Shown piece by piece: positions 24,236-31,465 of a stretch of 36,326 nucleotides of DNA. The notes beneath the pieces were generated by a model that worked only from the letters and a program-made list of their open reading frames with translations, searched no databases and had not been told where the DNA came from. The DNA is from JANXSD01 sp043758125 (GTDB taxonomy: Bacteria; Bacteroidota; Bacteroidia; AKYH767-A; OLB10): positions 1 through 36,326 of the forward strand of contig JAYVOC010000192.1 of NCBI GenBank assembly GCA_043758125.1, given 5' to 3'. The translations under genes were made by a program, and so were the position numbers. Within the stretch, counting starts at the first letter, position 1; each line of letters begins with the position of its first letter.

Positions 24236-25621
24236 ATGGGTGTAGGTTATTCAAGGTATTTAAAGATTATTTACATTATCGGAGATTTCTTCCTCCTCAA
24301 TGCATCATTTTGCATAGTTAGCTTTTATTTCAAATGGCCTAACTTACAAGCTGATTCATTTTTTTTGGTGCAGTTTCTTTACATCAATTTGTTTTGGGTT
24401 ATCACTACTTTTTTTACAAATATTCACACTATTGATCGTGGTCTTCGTTTCGAGCAAATCCTCGTACAACTTATTAGAGCATTTTCACTTTTTACTATTA
24501 TCATGATAGCGTTTCTATATTTCTTTGGTTCAATTTTGATCCCTGTTTTTCATTTTGAGATAAAGCTCTTTCTATTTGGTATCCTGTTTTTTCTTTGGCG
24601 ATCCATCATGGCGAATTTTATCAATTTCATTCGTCGAAGGGGATTAAATTATCGCAAAGTAATTATTGTTGGAAACGGTGCACCTGCTGTAGAAATGCAA
24701 CGTTATTTCGAAAGTCATCCAGAAGTAGGATATAAATTGAAAGGAGTCTTTTGCGACGCTAGTACTATCATGCAACCTTCCGAAATTTCAGGAAAAGTTA
24801 GTGATGCAAAACAGTTCGCTATCGATAAAAAGATTGATGAAATATATTGTTCTCTTTCAGGATTAGAACCAGAGCAAATTACAGATCTTATGGATTTTTC
24901 GGATAGAAGTCTAATTCGATTTAGAGTGGTACCAGATTTTAGAGGCTTTGCAAATAAAAAAGTAAAAATTGATTTTTATGATTCAATACCAGTATTAAGT
25001 GTGAGAAATGAACCACTTCAAAATATTGGAAACAGAATTGTGAAAAGAGCTTTTGATATCATGTTCTCATTCTTGGTAATTATTTTCGTATTCCCATTCA
25101 TATTTTTAATCGTTGCACCGTTAATTAAATTGAGTTCTAAAGGACCAGTTTTCTTTAAGCAGTTAAGATCAGGGAGAGATAATATTACCTTTTATTGTTG
25201 GAAACTTAGAACGATGAAAGTGAATGAAAATGCAGATGTTGAACAAGCTCGAGAAGGGGATGTTAGAATCACTGCTATTGGACGATTTTTACGGAAAACA
25301 AGTCTTGATGAATTGCCTCAGTTTTATAATACCTTAATCGGGAATATGTCAGTCGTTGGACCTCGTCCACACATGCTGAAGCATACAGAAGAATATTCGG
25401 AAGTTATCGATAAATTTATGGTAAGGCATTTTGTGAAACCAGGTATTACTGGATGGGCTCAAGTTCATGGTTTACGAGGAGAAACACGAAATAATTCTCT
25501 AATGGAAAAGCGAGTGAAATATGATGTTTGGTATCTTGAAAATTGGTCGCTCTTATTGGATATGAAGATTGTGGTTTTAACATTTACACAAATTCTTTTT
25601 GGAAAGCATAACGGGCAGTAA
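24236..25621 (+). CDS. Undecaprenyl-phosphate sugar phosphotransferase (WcaJ/exopolysaccharide type)
   Basis: This 461-residue polyprenyl-phosphate glycosyl-1-phosphate transferase would load the first sugar-phosphate onto undecaprenyl phosphate for exopolysaccharide or O-antigen synthesis. Residues 1-130 hold about four membrane spans. Residues 140-255 form a nucleotide-binding-like middle domain (KVIIVGNGAPAVEMQRYF). A hairpin span near 275-300 follows. The catalytic sugar-transferase domain fills the C-terminus with FFKQLRSGRDNITFYCWKLRTM, RKTSLDELPQFYN, MSVVGPRP and KPGITGWAQVHGLRGET. The Asp-Glu pair in SLDELPQ is the catalytic site in this superfamily. Length and order are normal. No other polysaccharide genes adjoin it, which is unusual for a locus-initiating enzyme and may mean it serves a shared envelope polymer. 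The sugar is not readable. Confidence 0.92.
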   Translation: MGVGYSRYLKIIYIIGDFFLLNASFCIVSFYFKWPNLQADSFFLVQFLYINLFWVITTFFTNIHTIDRGLRFEQILVQLIRAFSLFTIIMIAFLYFFGSILIPVFHFEIKLFLFGILFFLWRSIMANFINFIRRRGLNYRKVIIVGNGAPAVEMQRYFESHPEVGYKLKGVFCDASTIMQPSEISGKVSDAKQFAIDKKIDEIYCSLSGLEPEQITDLMDFSDRSLIRFRVVPDFRGFANKKVKIDFYDSIPVLSVRNEPLQNIGNRIVKRAFDIMFSFLVIIFVFPFIFLIVAPLIKLSSKGPVFFKQLRSGRDNITFYCWKLRTMKVNENADVEQAREGDVRITAIGRFLRKTSLDELPQFYNTLIGNMSVVGPRPHMLKHTEEYSEVIDKFMVRHFVKPGITGWAQVHGLRGETRNNSLMEKRVKYDVWYLENWSLLLDMKIVVLTFTQILFGKHNGQ

Positions 25622-25718
25622 CTCCTAAACTTTTCCGTTCTAAACAGACAATTGTTGGTTATATGGATGGCTAATTCAGGAATGAAGAAACCTTTTGTTA
25701 ATTAATAACATTTCTGCA

Positions 25719-25748
25719 TTGTTTTAAAGGATGTATCTCTTACTTTTG
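25719..25748 (+). promoter_or_regulatory. Full -33/-7 promoter for the cytochrome oxidase operon
   Basis: TTG at 25719-25721, a 19-base spacer and TACTTTTG at 25741-25748 match the Bacteroidota promoter consensus. The box ends only 7 bases before the ctaB ATG, so the transcript should have almost no 5' leader. It is the best promoter in the window. Confidence 0.75.
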
Positions 25749-25755
25749 CGCATTC

Positions 25756-26643
25756 ATGGAGAAGACGGTAGTTTTAGAAAAACCATTCAATATTGTAAGC
25801 AGGTTGCAGGATTATGTCCAGTTAACGAAATTACGATTGGCTTCCCTTGTAGTTTTTTCTGCCGCGATGTCGTTTTTATTGGCTCCAGTTGAAATCATCT
25901 GGTCGAAGTTTTTCTTTTTAATATTAGGAGGATTTTTTATCACTGGATCTGCTAATGGGTTCAATCAAATTATTGAGCGTGAGTTGGATAAATTGATGGA
26001 TCGAACAATGAACCGTCCTCTGCCAGATTCCAGAATTACAGTTGCCGAAGCATTTGCAGTTTGTTTATTGCTTGGAATTGCTGGCGTTTTTATCCTCACC
26101 TTTTACATGAATGTTACTTGTGGAATTTTAGGACTTTTAGCGATTCTACTTTACACCGTTGTTTATACTCCACTCAAAAGAGTTACTCCGTTGGCCGTTT
26201 TTGTTGGAGCAATTCCTGGTGCTATTCCTCCTATGTTAGGATGGGTTGCCGCTACAAATAATTTAGGATTGATTGCTTGGTTATTATTTTCCATTCAATT
26301 TTTATGGCAATTCCCACATTTTTGGGCGATAGCTTGGGTATTGGATGACGATTATAAAAAGGCAGGATTTAATTTATTGCCTACTGGAAAGAGAGATAAA
26401 GGCTCAGCAATGCAAGCTTTGTTGTATACAATTTGTTTAGTTCCGGTTGGATTAATGCCGTTCATTTTTCACCTTTCAGGATGGATTTCCATGATAGTGA
26501 TTACCTCAACAAGTATTTATTTTCTTTTCAGGGCGTATCAATTATATAAGGAGTGTTCTATTGAAGCAGCTAGAAGTTTGATGTATGCATCGTTCCTTTA
26601 TCTTCCAATAGTATTAATTGCAATGGTAATAGATAAAATGTAA
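25756..26643 (+). CDS. ctaB: Protoheme IX farnesyltransferase (haem O synthase)
   Basis: This 295-residue UbiA-superfamily membrane enzyme attaches farnesyl to haem b to make haem O, the precursor of the haem A used by cytochrome oxidase. It has about eight or nine hydrophobic spans. The first Asp-rich site reads GFNQIIERELDKLMDRTMNRPLP (Asn70, Asp78, Asp82); the second lies in LDDDYKKAGFNLLP. Both bind the prenyl diphosphate through magnesium. It heads a tight operon; the next gene begins 4 bases after its stop, and all genes through the SCO1 homologue serve the oxidase. It has its own promoter, so it is probably the first gene of the transcript. Confidence 0.94.
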   Translation: MEKTVVLEKPFNIVSRLQDYVQLTKLRLASLVVFSAAMSFLLAPVEIIWSKFFFLILGGFFITGSANGFNQIIERELDKLMDRTMNRPLPDSRITVAEAFAVCLLLGIAGVFILTFYMNVTCGILGLLAILLYTVVYTPLKRVTPLAVFVGAIPGAIPPMLGWVAATNNLGLIAWLLFSIQFLWQFPHFWAIAWVLDDDYKKAGFNLLPTGKRDKGSAMQALLYTICLVPVGLMPFIFHLSGWISMIVITSTSIYFLFRAYQLYKECSIEAARSLMYASFLYLPIVLIAMVIDKM

Positions 26644-26647
26644 TAAG

Positions 26648-27214
26648 ATGGAAATAGCTATCCCTACCGAAAGTACCAAAATACCTACCTTAAAGATTGT
26701 TCTTTGGATTGGTTTAGCGAGTATCGTGATGTTATTTGCCGGATTAACTTCTGCCTATTTAGTTCGGGAAGCAGAAGGAAATTGGATTCAATTCGTTCTT
26801 CCCAAAGCATTTTATGTATCAACAGCACTTATTATTTTGAGCAGTTTAACGATACAAATGGCAATTTCTGCAATTAAAAAGAATAAATTACAAGCTGTAA
26901 AAACATATTTGATCATAACACTTGCTCTAGGAATTGGATTTGTTTTCGCTCAATTTTTCGGATGGAGTTCATTGGTAGATCAAAAGGTTTATTTTGTTGG
27001 AAATCCAGCAGGATCATTTGTTTATGCTTTAACGGGCTTGCACTTAGCGCATCTTATCGGAGGGATTTTAGCATTAACAATCACCTCTGGAAAGTCTATT
27101 CTTGAAAAATATTCGGCCAATAATTATTTAGGTATTTCCTTATGTTCCATTTATTGGCATTTCCTCGATGGCCTTTGGATCTATTTATTTGTATTTTTGG
27201 CCCTCAACCATTGA
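26648..27214 (+). CDS. Cytochrome c oxidase subunit III-like protein (short form)
   Basis: This 188-residue, five-span membrane protein is of the heme-copper oxidase subunit III family. The pattern includes MLFAGLTSAYLVREAEG in span 1, FGWSSLVDQKVYF, GLHLAHLIGGILAL and a C-terminal YWHFLDGLWIYLFVFLAL, where W-H-F-x-D-x-x-W-I is the family's end motif. Bacteroidota commonly carry two adjacent subunit III genes, a short one and a longer one, as here. It starts 4 bases after ctaB and 30 bases before the second copy. Subunit III supports proton uptake and stability of the oxidase and has no redox centre. Confidence 0.9.
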   Translation: MEIAIPTESTKIPTLKIVLWIGLASIVMLFAGLTSAYLVREAEGNWIQFVLPKAFYVSTALIILSSLTIQMAISAIKKNKLQAVKTYLIITLALGIGFVFAQFFGWSSLVDQKVYFVGNPAGSFVYALTGLHLAHLIGGILALTITSGKSILEKYSANNYLGISLCSIYWHFLDGLWIYLFVFLALNH

Positions 27215-27244
27215 TTTAACCTAACCGTTTGAATAATAGATTGT

Positions 27245-28072
27245 ATGTCTGCTGAAGCAACACTTACCAAGGAAGATTCTTCCAAAACCATTTGGGGCGG
27301 AGGACGCTCTCCCTTCAATGTTAGCTGGGGTAAAATGTATATGTGGTTCTTCCTAGTATCGGATGCCTTTACATTTTCTTCATTGCTTACTGCCTACGGA
27401 GTAATGCGTCATCGCTTCACCGAAATATGGCCTAAAGCGCAAGAGGTGTTTACTCACTTCCCATTTGTTACCGGTCATCTGCCTCTAGCCTACGTAGGAT
27501 TAATGACTTTCATTTTGATCATGTCATCTGTAACAATGGTTTTAGCTGTTGATGCAGGTCATCGCAGAAATAATAAAGCCGTTGCATTATGGATGTTCTT
27601 TACCATAATTGGTGGATTTACCTTCGTGGGTTCTCAAGCGTGGGAGTGGTATCACTTCATTGAAGGAACGGAACAAGGTGCTTTGATTATGCCGAATGGT
27701 GATCATTATCGCTTTACAGAAGGGGTTAAAGGTGCGCCAGAACACGCATTGATTGCGCCAAATCATACTTACATTACGGATGCAGTTCAAATTGCAAAAA
27801 TCGAAAAAGAAGGTAGACCAGTTCATGGTGCTAACTTAACAGAGAACGAATACGGACATCCGCTCTTTGGTGATTTCTTCTTTTTCATCACTGGATTTCA
27901 CGGGTTTCACGTATTTAGTGGGGTAATTATAAATATTATCATTTATTTCAATGTTCTTGGAGGTGTTTATACACGAAGAGGACATTACGAACAAGTAGAA
28001 AAAGTTGGTCTATATTGGCATTTTGTAGATTTAGTTTGGGTATTCGTATTCACCTTCTTCTATCTCGTTTAA
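27245..28072 (+). CDS. Cytochrome c oxidase subunit III-like protein (long form)
   Basis: This is a 275-residue subunit III relative. Spans are visible at about 29-50, 77-102 and 113-132, and then after an insert at about 211-240 and 248-274. Motifs include MWFFLVSDAFTFSSLLTAYG, GSQAWEWYHFIEG, FFFFITGFHGFHVFSGVI and the closing YWHFVDLVWVFVFTFFYLV. Between the WEWYHF motif and the FGDFFFF span lies a hydrophilic loop of about 60 residues (EGTEQGALIMPNGDHYRF to NLTENEYGHPL), which ordinary subunit III lacks. Similar long loops are known from Bacteroidota homologues. It lies between the short subunit III and subunit IV genes. Both copies are intact, so they may fill different roles. Confidence 0.9.
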   Translation: MSAEATLTKEDSSKTIWGGGRSPFNVSWGKMYMWFFLVSDAFTFSSLLTAYGVMRHRFTEIWPKAQEVFTHFPFVTGHLPLAYVGLMTFILIMSSVTMVLAVDAGHRRNNKAVALWMFFTIIGGFTFVGSQAWEWYHFIEGTEQGALIMPNGDHYRFTEGVKGAPEHALIAPNHTYITDAVQIAKIEKEGRPVHGANLTENEYGHPLFGDFFFFITGFHGFHVFSGVIINIIIYFNVLGGVYTRRGHYEQVEKVGLYWHFVDLVWVFVFTFFYLV

Positions 28073-28109
28073 TTTAAAAAATTACCTAACCTTTCAATTG
28101 CTATAAAGC

Positions 28110-28481
28110 ATGTCGGATAATAAAAATGAAGTACATGGTTATTACACTGGTGATATCCATAATCAATTTGTTGAAGAGCATTACGATCCTAAAAATCGCG
28201 CAGTAATTTGGCGAACATTTTGGATTTTGCTAGCAATTACATTGGCAGAAGTAAGTATAGCCTTTACTAGCATTGCACATAATATTTTAATCATCGTGTT
28301 TATTGCCCTCACTATTGTGAAAGCGTATTTTATTGTTGCTTATTTCATGCACCTTAAACATGAAAAGTACACACTCATTTATTCTATCATCTTGCCTTTT
28401 ATCTTGATTCTTTATTTAATCTTAATGGCATTAGGTGAAGGAAATTATATTCATTTCTGGGATCACGTTCCCTTTCTGTAA
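28110..28481 (+). CDS. Cytochrome c oxidase subunit IV family protein
   Basis: This 123-residue protein has three hydrophobic spans (about 29-50, 53-77 and 86-110), as in the bacterial COX4/CtaF family. The segment FIALTIVKAYFIVAYFMHLKHEK is the clearest family signature. The N-terminal 28 residues are soluble, acidic and His-bearing (GYYTGDIHNQFVEEHYDP). It follows the long COX3 gene by 37 bases and precedes the SCO1 gene by 11. It is an accessory subunit of the caa3/aa3-type oxidase. The specific oxidase type cannot be settled without subunits I and II. Confidence 0.88.
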   Translation: MSDNKNEVHGYYTGDIHNQFVEEHYDPKNRAVIWRTFWILLAITLAEVSIAFTSIAHNILIIVFIALTIVKAYFIVAYFMHLKHEKYTLIYSIILPFILILYLILMALGEGNYIHFWDHVPFL

Positions 28482-28492
28482 GCTAAATTAGT

Positions 28493-29158
28493 GTGAAGAA
28501 AATTCTTATTCTGTTTGCCATTCTTGCGATGCCATCAATAGCGTATCTGCTGATGAGAACTGGTAAGAATAAATACATTACACTTGAAATATACGGGCCT
28601 AAAGAACCCATTACAAAAACCGTCAACGGAAAAGTAGTAGTCGATACTATTTATCATTCCGTTGGCGGTTTCTCTTTGTTAAATAGTGATAGCGTAATTG
28701 TTACTGAGAAATTAACAGAAGGTAAAATCTTTGTCGCCGATTTCTTTTTCACTACTTGCTCAAGTATTTGCCCAAAAATGTCAGGACAATTAATGCGTGT
28801 GCAATACGAGTATAAAGATGATTCGTCTGTAGTCATATTGTCACATACCGTCGACCCTGAACATGATACTCCATCGGTGTTAAAAGTGTATTCAAAAAAG
28901 TATGAAGCAATTCCTGGCAAATGGTATTTTCTTACTGGAGACAAAAAAGCTATTTACGATTTAGCACGAAACAATTATTTTATTTCTGCTACGGAAGGCG
29001 ATGGTGGAAAAGGTGATTTTATTCATAGTGAACAAATGGTTTTAGTGGATAAGAAAAAACATATTCGCGGCTATTATGATGGCACCGATGTTAGAGATGT
29101 TCGTCGTTTGATGGATGAAATTAAATTACTCGAAATCGAAGATGATCAATCGAAATAA
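28493..29158 (+). CDS. SCO1/SenC-family copper-handling protein
   Basis: This 221-residue thioredoxin-fold protein helps assemble the CuA centre of cytochrome oxidase subunit II. One N-terminal span (about 3-21) anchors it to the membrane, facing the periplasm. The copper ligands are visible: Cys89 and Cys93 in FFTTCSSICPKM (CxxxC) and His178 in IHSEQMVLVD. HTVDPEHDTPSVLKVYSKKY is the family's conserved stretch. The start is GTG at 28493, chosen because it opens a proper anchor (MKKILILFAIL) 11 bases after the COX4 stop; no ATG lies nearby in frame upstream. Confidence 0.92.
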   Translation: MKKILILFAILAMPSIAYLLMRTGKNKYITLEIYGPKEPITKTVNGKVVVDTIYHSVGGFSLLNSDSVIVTEKLTEGKIFVADFFFTTCSSICPKMSGQLMRVQYEYKDDSSVVILSHTVDPEHDTPSVLKVYSKKYEAIPGKWYFLTGDKKAIYDLARNNYFISATEGDGGKGDFIHSEQMVLVDKKKHIRGYYDGTDVRDVRRLMDEIKLLEIEDDQSK

Positions 29159-29330
29159 TTTTATTTTCTATGACATTGAATTAAGATATCTAACCAATAA
29201 TTTTTCTTCCACAACAATTCAAAATTATAGATATCAAAACTTATTTTCTATTGAAATAAAATCGCTCTCATAAATTTTTGCTAATAAAATGTTATTAGAT
29301 TTAACATAACGAAAAAATATTATTTCAAAA

Positions 29331-29879
29331 ATGGATTCATTAAATAATGTAAAAGAGAAAACAGTTTTTCGTTGGGTGCTTACACTTTCAATTATCGTTT
29401 TTGTGGCGGTAATTATCTTAAATAGAAAGATACTTCCACGACCAGAACATTTACCAGCATTCGCAATGTATTTGCCGTTGCTTAATGCAATCATCAATGG
29501 AACATGTTCTATTTTATTGCTGTTATCCTTACGCGCAATTAAAAGGAAGGAAATCATAACGCATAAAAAATTAAATCTTACTACGTTTGTTTTATCATCC
29601 TTATTTTTAATCTCCTACATTACGTATCATTGGCTTGCTGATGAAACAAAATTCCCAATTGATAATCCAATTCGTCCGTATTATCTTGCCATTTTAATTT
29701 CGCATATTATCCTTGCAGCGGTCGTACTTCCATTGATTTTAATCAGCTTTTATTATGGTTTAACAAATCAGGTAAAGAAGCACCGTAGAATTACGCGATG
29801 GTCGTTTCCAATTTGGTTATACGTTACCGTTACGGGAGTTGTCGTTTACTTGATGATTTCACCGTATTATCAGCATTAA
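29331..29879 (+). CDS. DUF420-family membrane protein in the oxidase cluster
   Basis: This 182-residue protein has about five spans. The family signature includes LPLLNAIINGTCSILLLLSLRAIKRKEIITHKKLNLTTF and SYITYHWLADETKF. The closing segment reads HRRITRWSFPIWLYVTVTGVVVYLMI, with the RWxFPIWLYVxxTGxxVYxMxSPYY pattern of DUF420. Such genes sit next to cytochrome oxidase genes in many bacteria and are suspected to help assemble it, but the role is not proven. It starts 172 bases after the SCO1 stop, so it may have its own promoter, though no -7 box is obvious. Confidence 0.88.
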   Translation: MDSLNNVKEKTVFRWVLTLSIIVFVAVIILNRKILPRPEHLPAFAMYLPLLNAIINGTCSILLLLSLRAIKRKEIITHKKLNLTTFVLSSLFLISYITYHWLADETKFPIDNPIRPYYLAILISHIILAAVVLPLILISFYYGLTNQVKKHRRITRWSFPIWLYVTVTGVVVYLMISPYYQH

Positions 29880-29945
29880 TTTATTTGCAGATGTTGACTC
29901 GATCTCCTTACCTTTGATCAAAATCAGTATTTAGTTTATTCTATC

Positions 29946-30173
29946 ATGAAAAAGTTTCTCTTCGCAATCTTAATTTTTGTTTTATCATTCACTTCAGCGA
30001 GTGTTTATGCACAATGTTCGGTATGCCGTATGGGTGCCGAAACAAATATTAATCACAAAGAGAACGATCGAGGGAAGGGCTTAAATAAGGGAATTTTATA
30101 TTTGATGTCGGTTCCTTATTTAATGGGTGGCGTTGCTGGCATTATTTGGTGGAGAAACAAGAAAAAGGCTTAG
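29946..30173 (+). CDS. Small CxxC membrane protein, oxidase-cluster associated
   Basis: This is a 75-residue protein with a signal peptide (cleavage near VYA/Q23), a mature start QCSVCRMGAETN carrying a CxxC pair (Cys24, Cys27), a short basic loop and one membrane span (about 49-69, PYLMGGVAGIIWW), then a basic tail. The mature protein would expose its Cys pair on the periplasmic side. I know no biochemical function; the position after SCO1 and DUF420 suggests a link to oxidase biogenesis. It is 66 bases downstream of DUF420. The signal peptide and CxxC make a chance frame unlikely. Confidence 0.8.
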   Translation: MKKFLFAILIFVLSFTSASVYAQCSVCRMGAETNINHKENDRGKGLNKGILYLMSVPYLMGGVAGIIWWRNKKKA

Positions 30174-30254
30174 TTTACTTTATTACATTCATAATTAGTT
30201 CCTGACTTTTTTCATTGGCAAGAACAAGAATCACTTCGTATCTTTACTGCCGTT

Positions 30255-31313
30255 ATGGTACTTCACAACAAACACGATAAGTCAACGCTTCGCAAAAAAC
30301 TCGAAGCAGAGAATTTCAAACGCATTACATTATCGTTTTATCGTTATGTAAATATTCAGGATACTGAAGCTTTTCGCACTGACTTTTACCTCCGCTTAGA
30401 AGCATTAAATGTTTTAGGAAGAATCTACATCGCACATGAAGGTATCAACGCTCAGTTAAGTGTTCCAGAACATGATTTTGATGCGTTAAGGACAATGATT
30501 GATGCCGATCCACATTTTACTGGTGTGCCTTTTAAAATTGCCGTGGAAGACAATGGTCAGTCGTTTATAAAATTGATTGTTCGTGTTAAAAATAAAATTG
30601 TTGCAGACGGCTTGCCAGATAATGCGTATGATGTAACGAACGTTGGAAATCATCTGAATGCTGCACAGTTTAACGAAGCGCTTGATGATCCTAAAACGAT
30701 TGTGATTGACATGCGTAATCATTACGAAAGTGAAGTGGGACGTTTTGAAGGAGCCCTTTGTCCGGATGCAGATACTTTTCGCGATGCAATGACGAAAGGT
30801 TTGGAGATGGTATCTGATAAACAAGACCATAAAATTTTACTTTATTGCACCGGTGGAATTCGTTGTGAAAAAGCTAGCGCATGGTTTAAGCATCATGGAT
30901 TTAGTGATGTCAACCAACTTTACGGTGGAATAATTGAGTACGCAAAACACATCAAACAACAAGGACTAAAAACAAAATTCATTGGTAAGAATTTCGTTTT
31001 TGATGATCGATTAGGTGAACGAATTACTGAAGATATTATCAGCGCTTGTCATCAATGTGGAGAAGTTTGTGATAACCATGTAAACTGTGCAAACGATGAT
31101 TGTCATTTACTTTTTATACAGTGTAAATCCTGCGCAGAAATGATGGACGGATGTTGTAGTACTTCCTGCAAAGAAATTTTTCATCTACCGATAGAGGCGC
31201 AGCGAAAATTAAGAAAAGGCCGACAAAAAACGGATACACTTTCAATTTACAAAAGCCGTTTGCGCCCGAATCTGAAAGAAATAATTGCTCAATCGCGTGA
31301 TTTATCTACGTAG
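30255..31313 (+). CDS. trhO: tRNA uridine(34) hydroxylase, rhodanese-like (TrhO)
   Basis: This 352-residue protein matches the YceA/TrhO family, which hydroxylates U34 of certain tRNAs using an oxygen-dependent route. Order: an N-terminal acylphosphatase-like domain (about 18-115, with YIAHEGINAQLSVP), a rhodanese domain (about 130-235, with the active loop LYCTGGIRCEKASAW, Cys198 as nucleophile and Cys204 next in the loop), and a Cys-rich C-terminal segment (CHQCGEVCDNHVNC to CCSTSCKEIF) typical of the family and likely zinc-binding. Length and order are normal. It is a single gene with an imperfect TATCTTTA box near 30238-30245, 10 bases before the ATG. Confidence 0.94.
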   Translation: MVLHNKHDKSTLRKKLEAENFKRITLSFYRYVNIQDTEAFRTDFYLRLEALNVLGRIYIAHEGINAQLSVPEHDFDALRTMIDADPHFTGVPFKIAVEDNGQSFIKLIVRVKNKIVADGLPDNAYDVTNVGNHLNAAQFNEALDDPKTIVIDMRNHYESEVGRFEGALCPDADTFRDAMTKGLEMVSDKQDHKILLYCTGGIRCEKASAWFKHHGFSDVNQLYGGIIEYAKHIKQQGLKTKFIGKNFVFDDRLGERITEDIISACHQCGEVCDNHVNCANDDCHLLFIQCKSCAEMMDGCCSTSCKEIFHLPIEAQRKLRKGRQKTDTLSIYKSRLRPNLKEIIAQSRDLST

Positions 31314-31423
31314 ATTTTTTATTCTTTAAAGAAATAAAGAACTTAATTTAGCAGCAAATAAAATACACTTGTCATTGTCAATAACTTACTGTTGATAGCG
31401 ACAAGACTGGATGTATCACTTTG

Positions 31424-31431
31424 TATATTTG
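31424..31431 (+). promoter_or_regulatory. -7 box TATATTTG upstream of recJ
   Basis: TATATTTG fits TAnnTTTG and lies 34 bases before the recJ ATG. No TTG sits at the expected -33 spacing. Confidence 0.45.
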
Positions 31432-31465
31432 TTTCTAATCATTTTTAAAAACTTGCCACTTTTAT

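Noticed and set aside
30486..30830. Minus-strand frame of 114 codons inside trhO
   Set aside because: Antisense shadow of a conserved gene with Ile/Arg-rich random composition.
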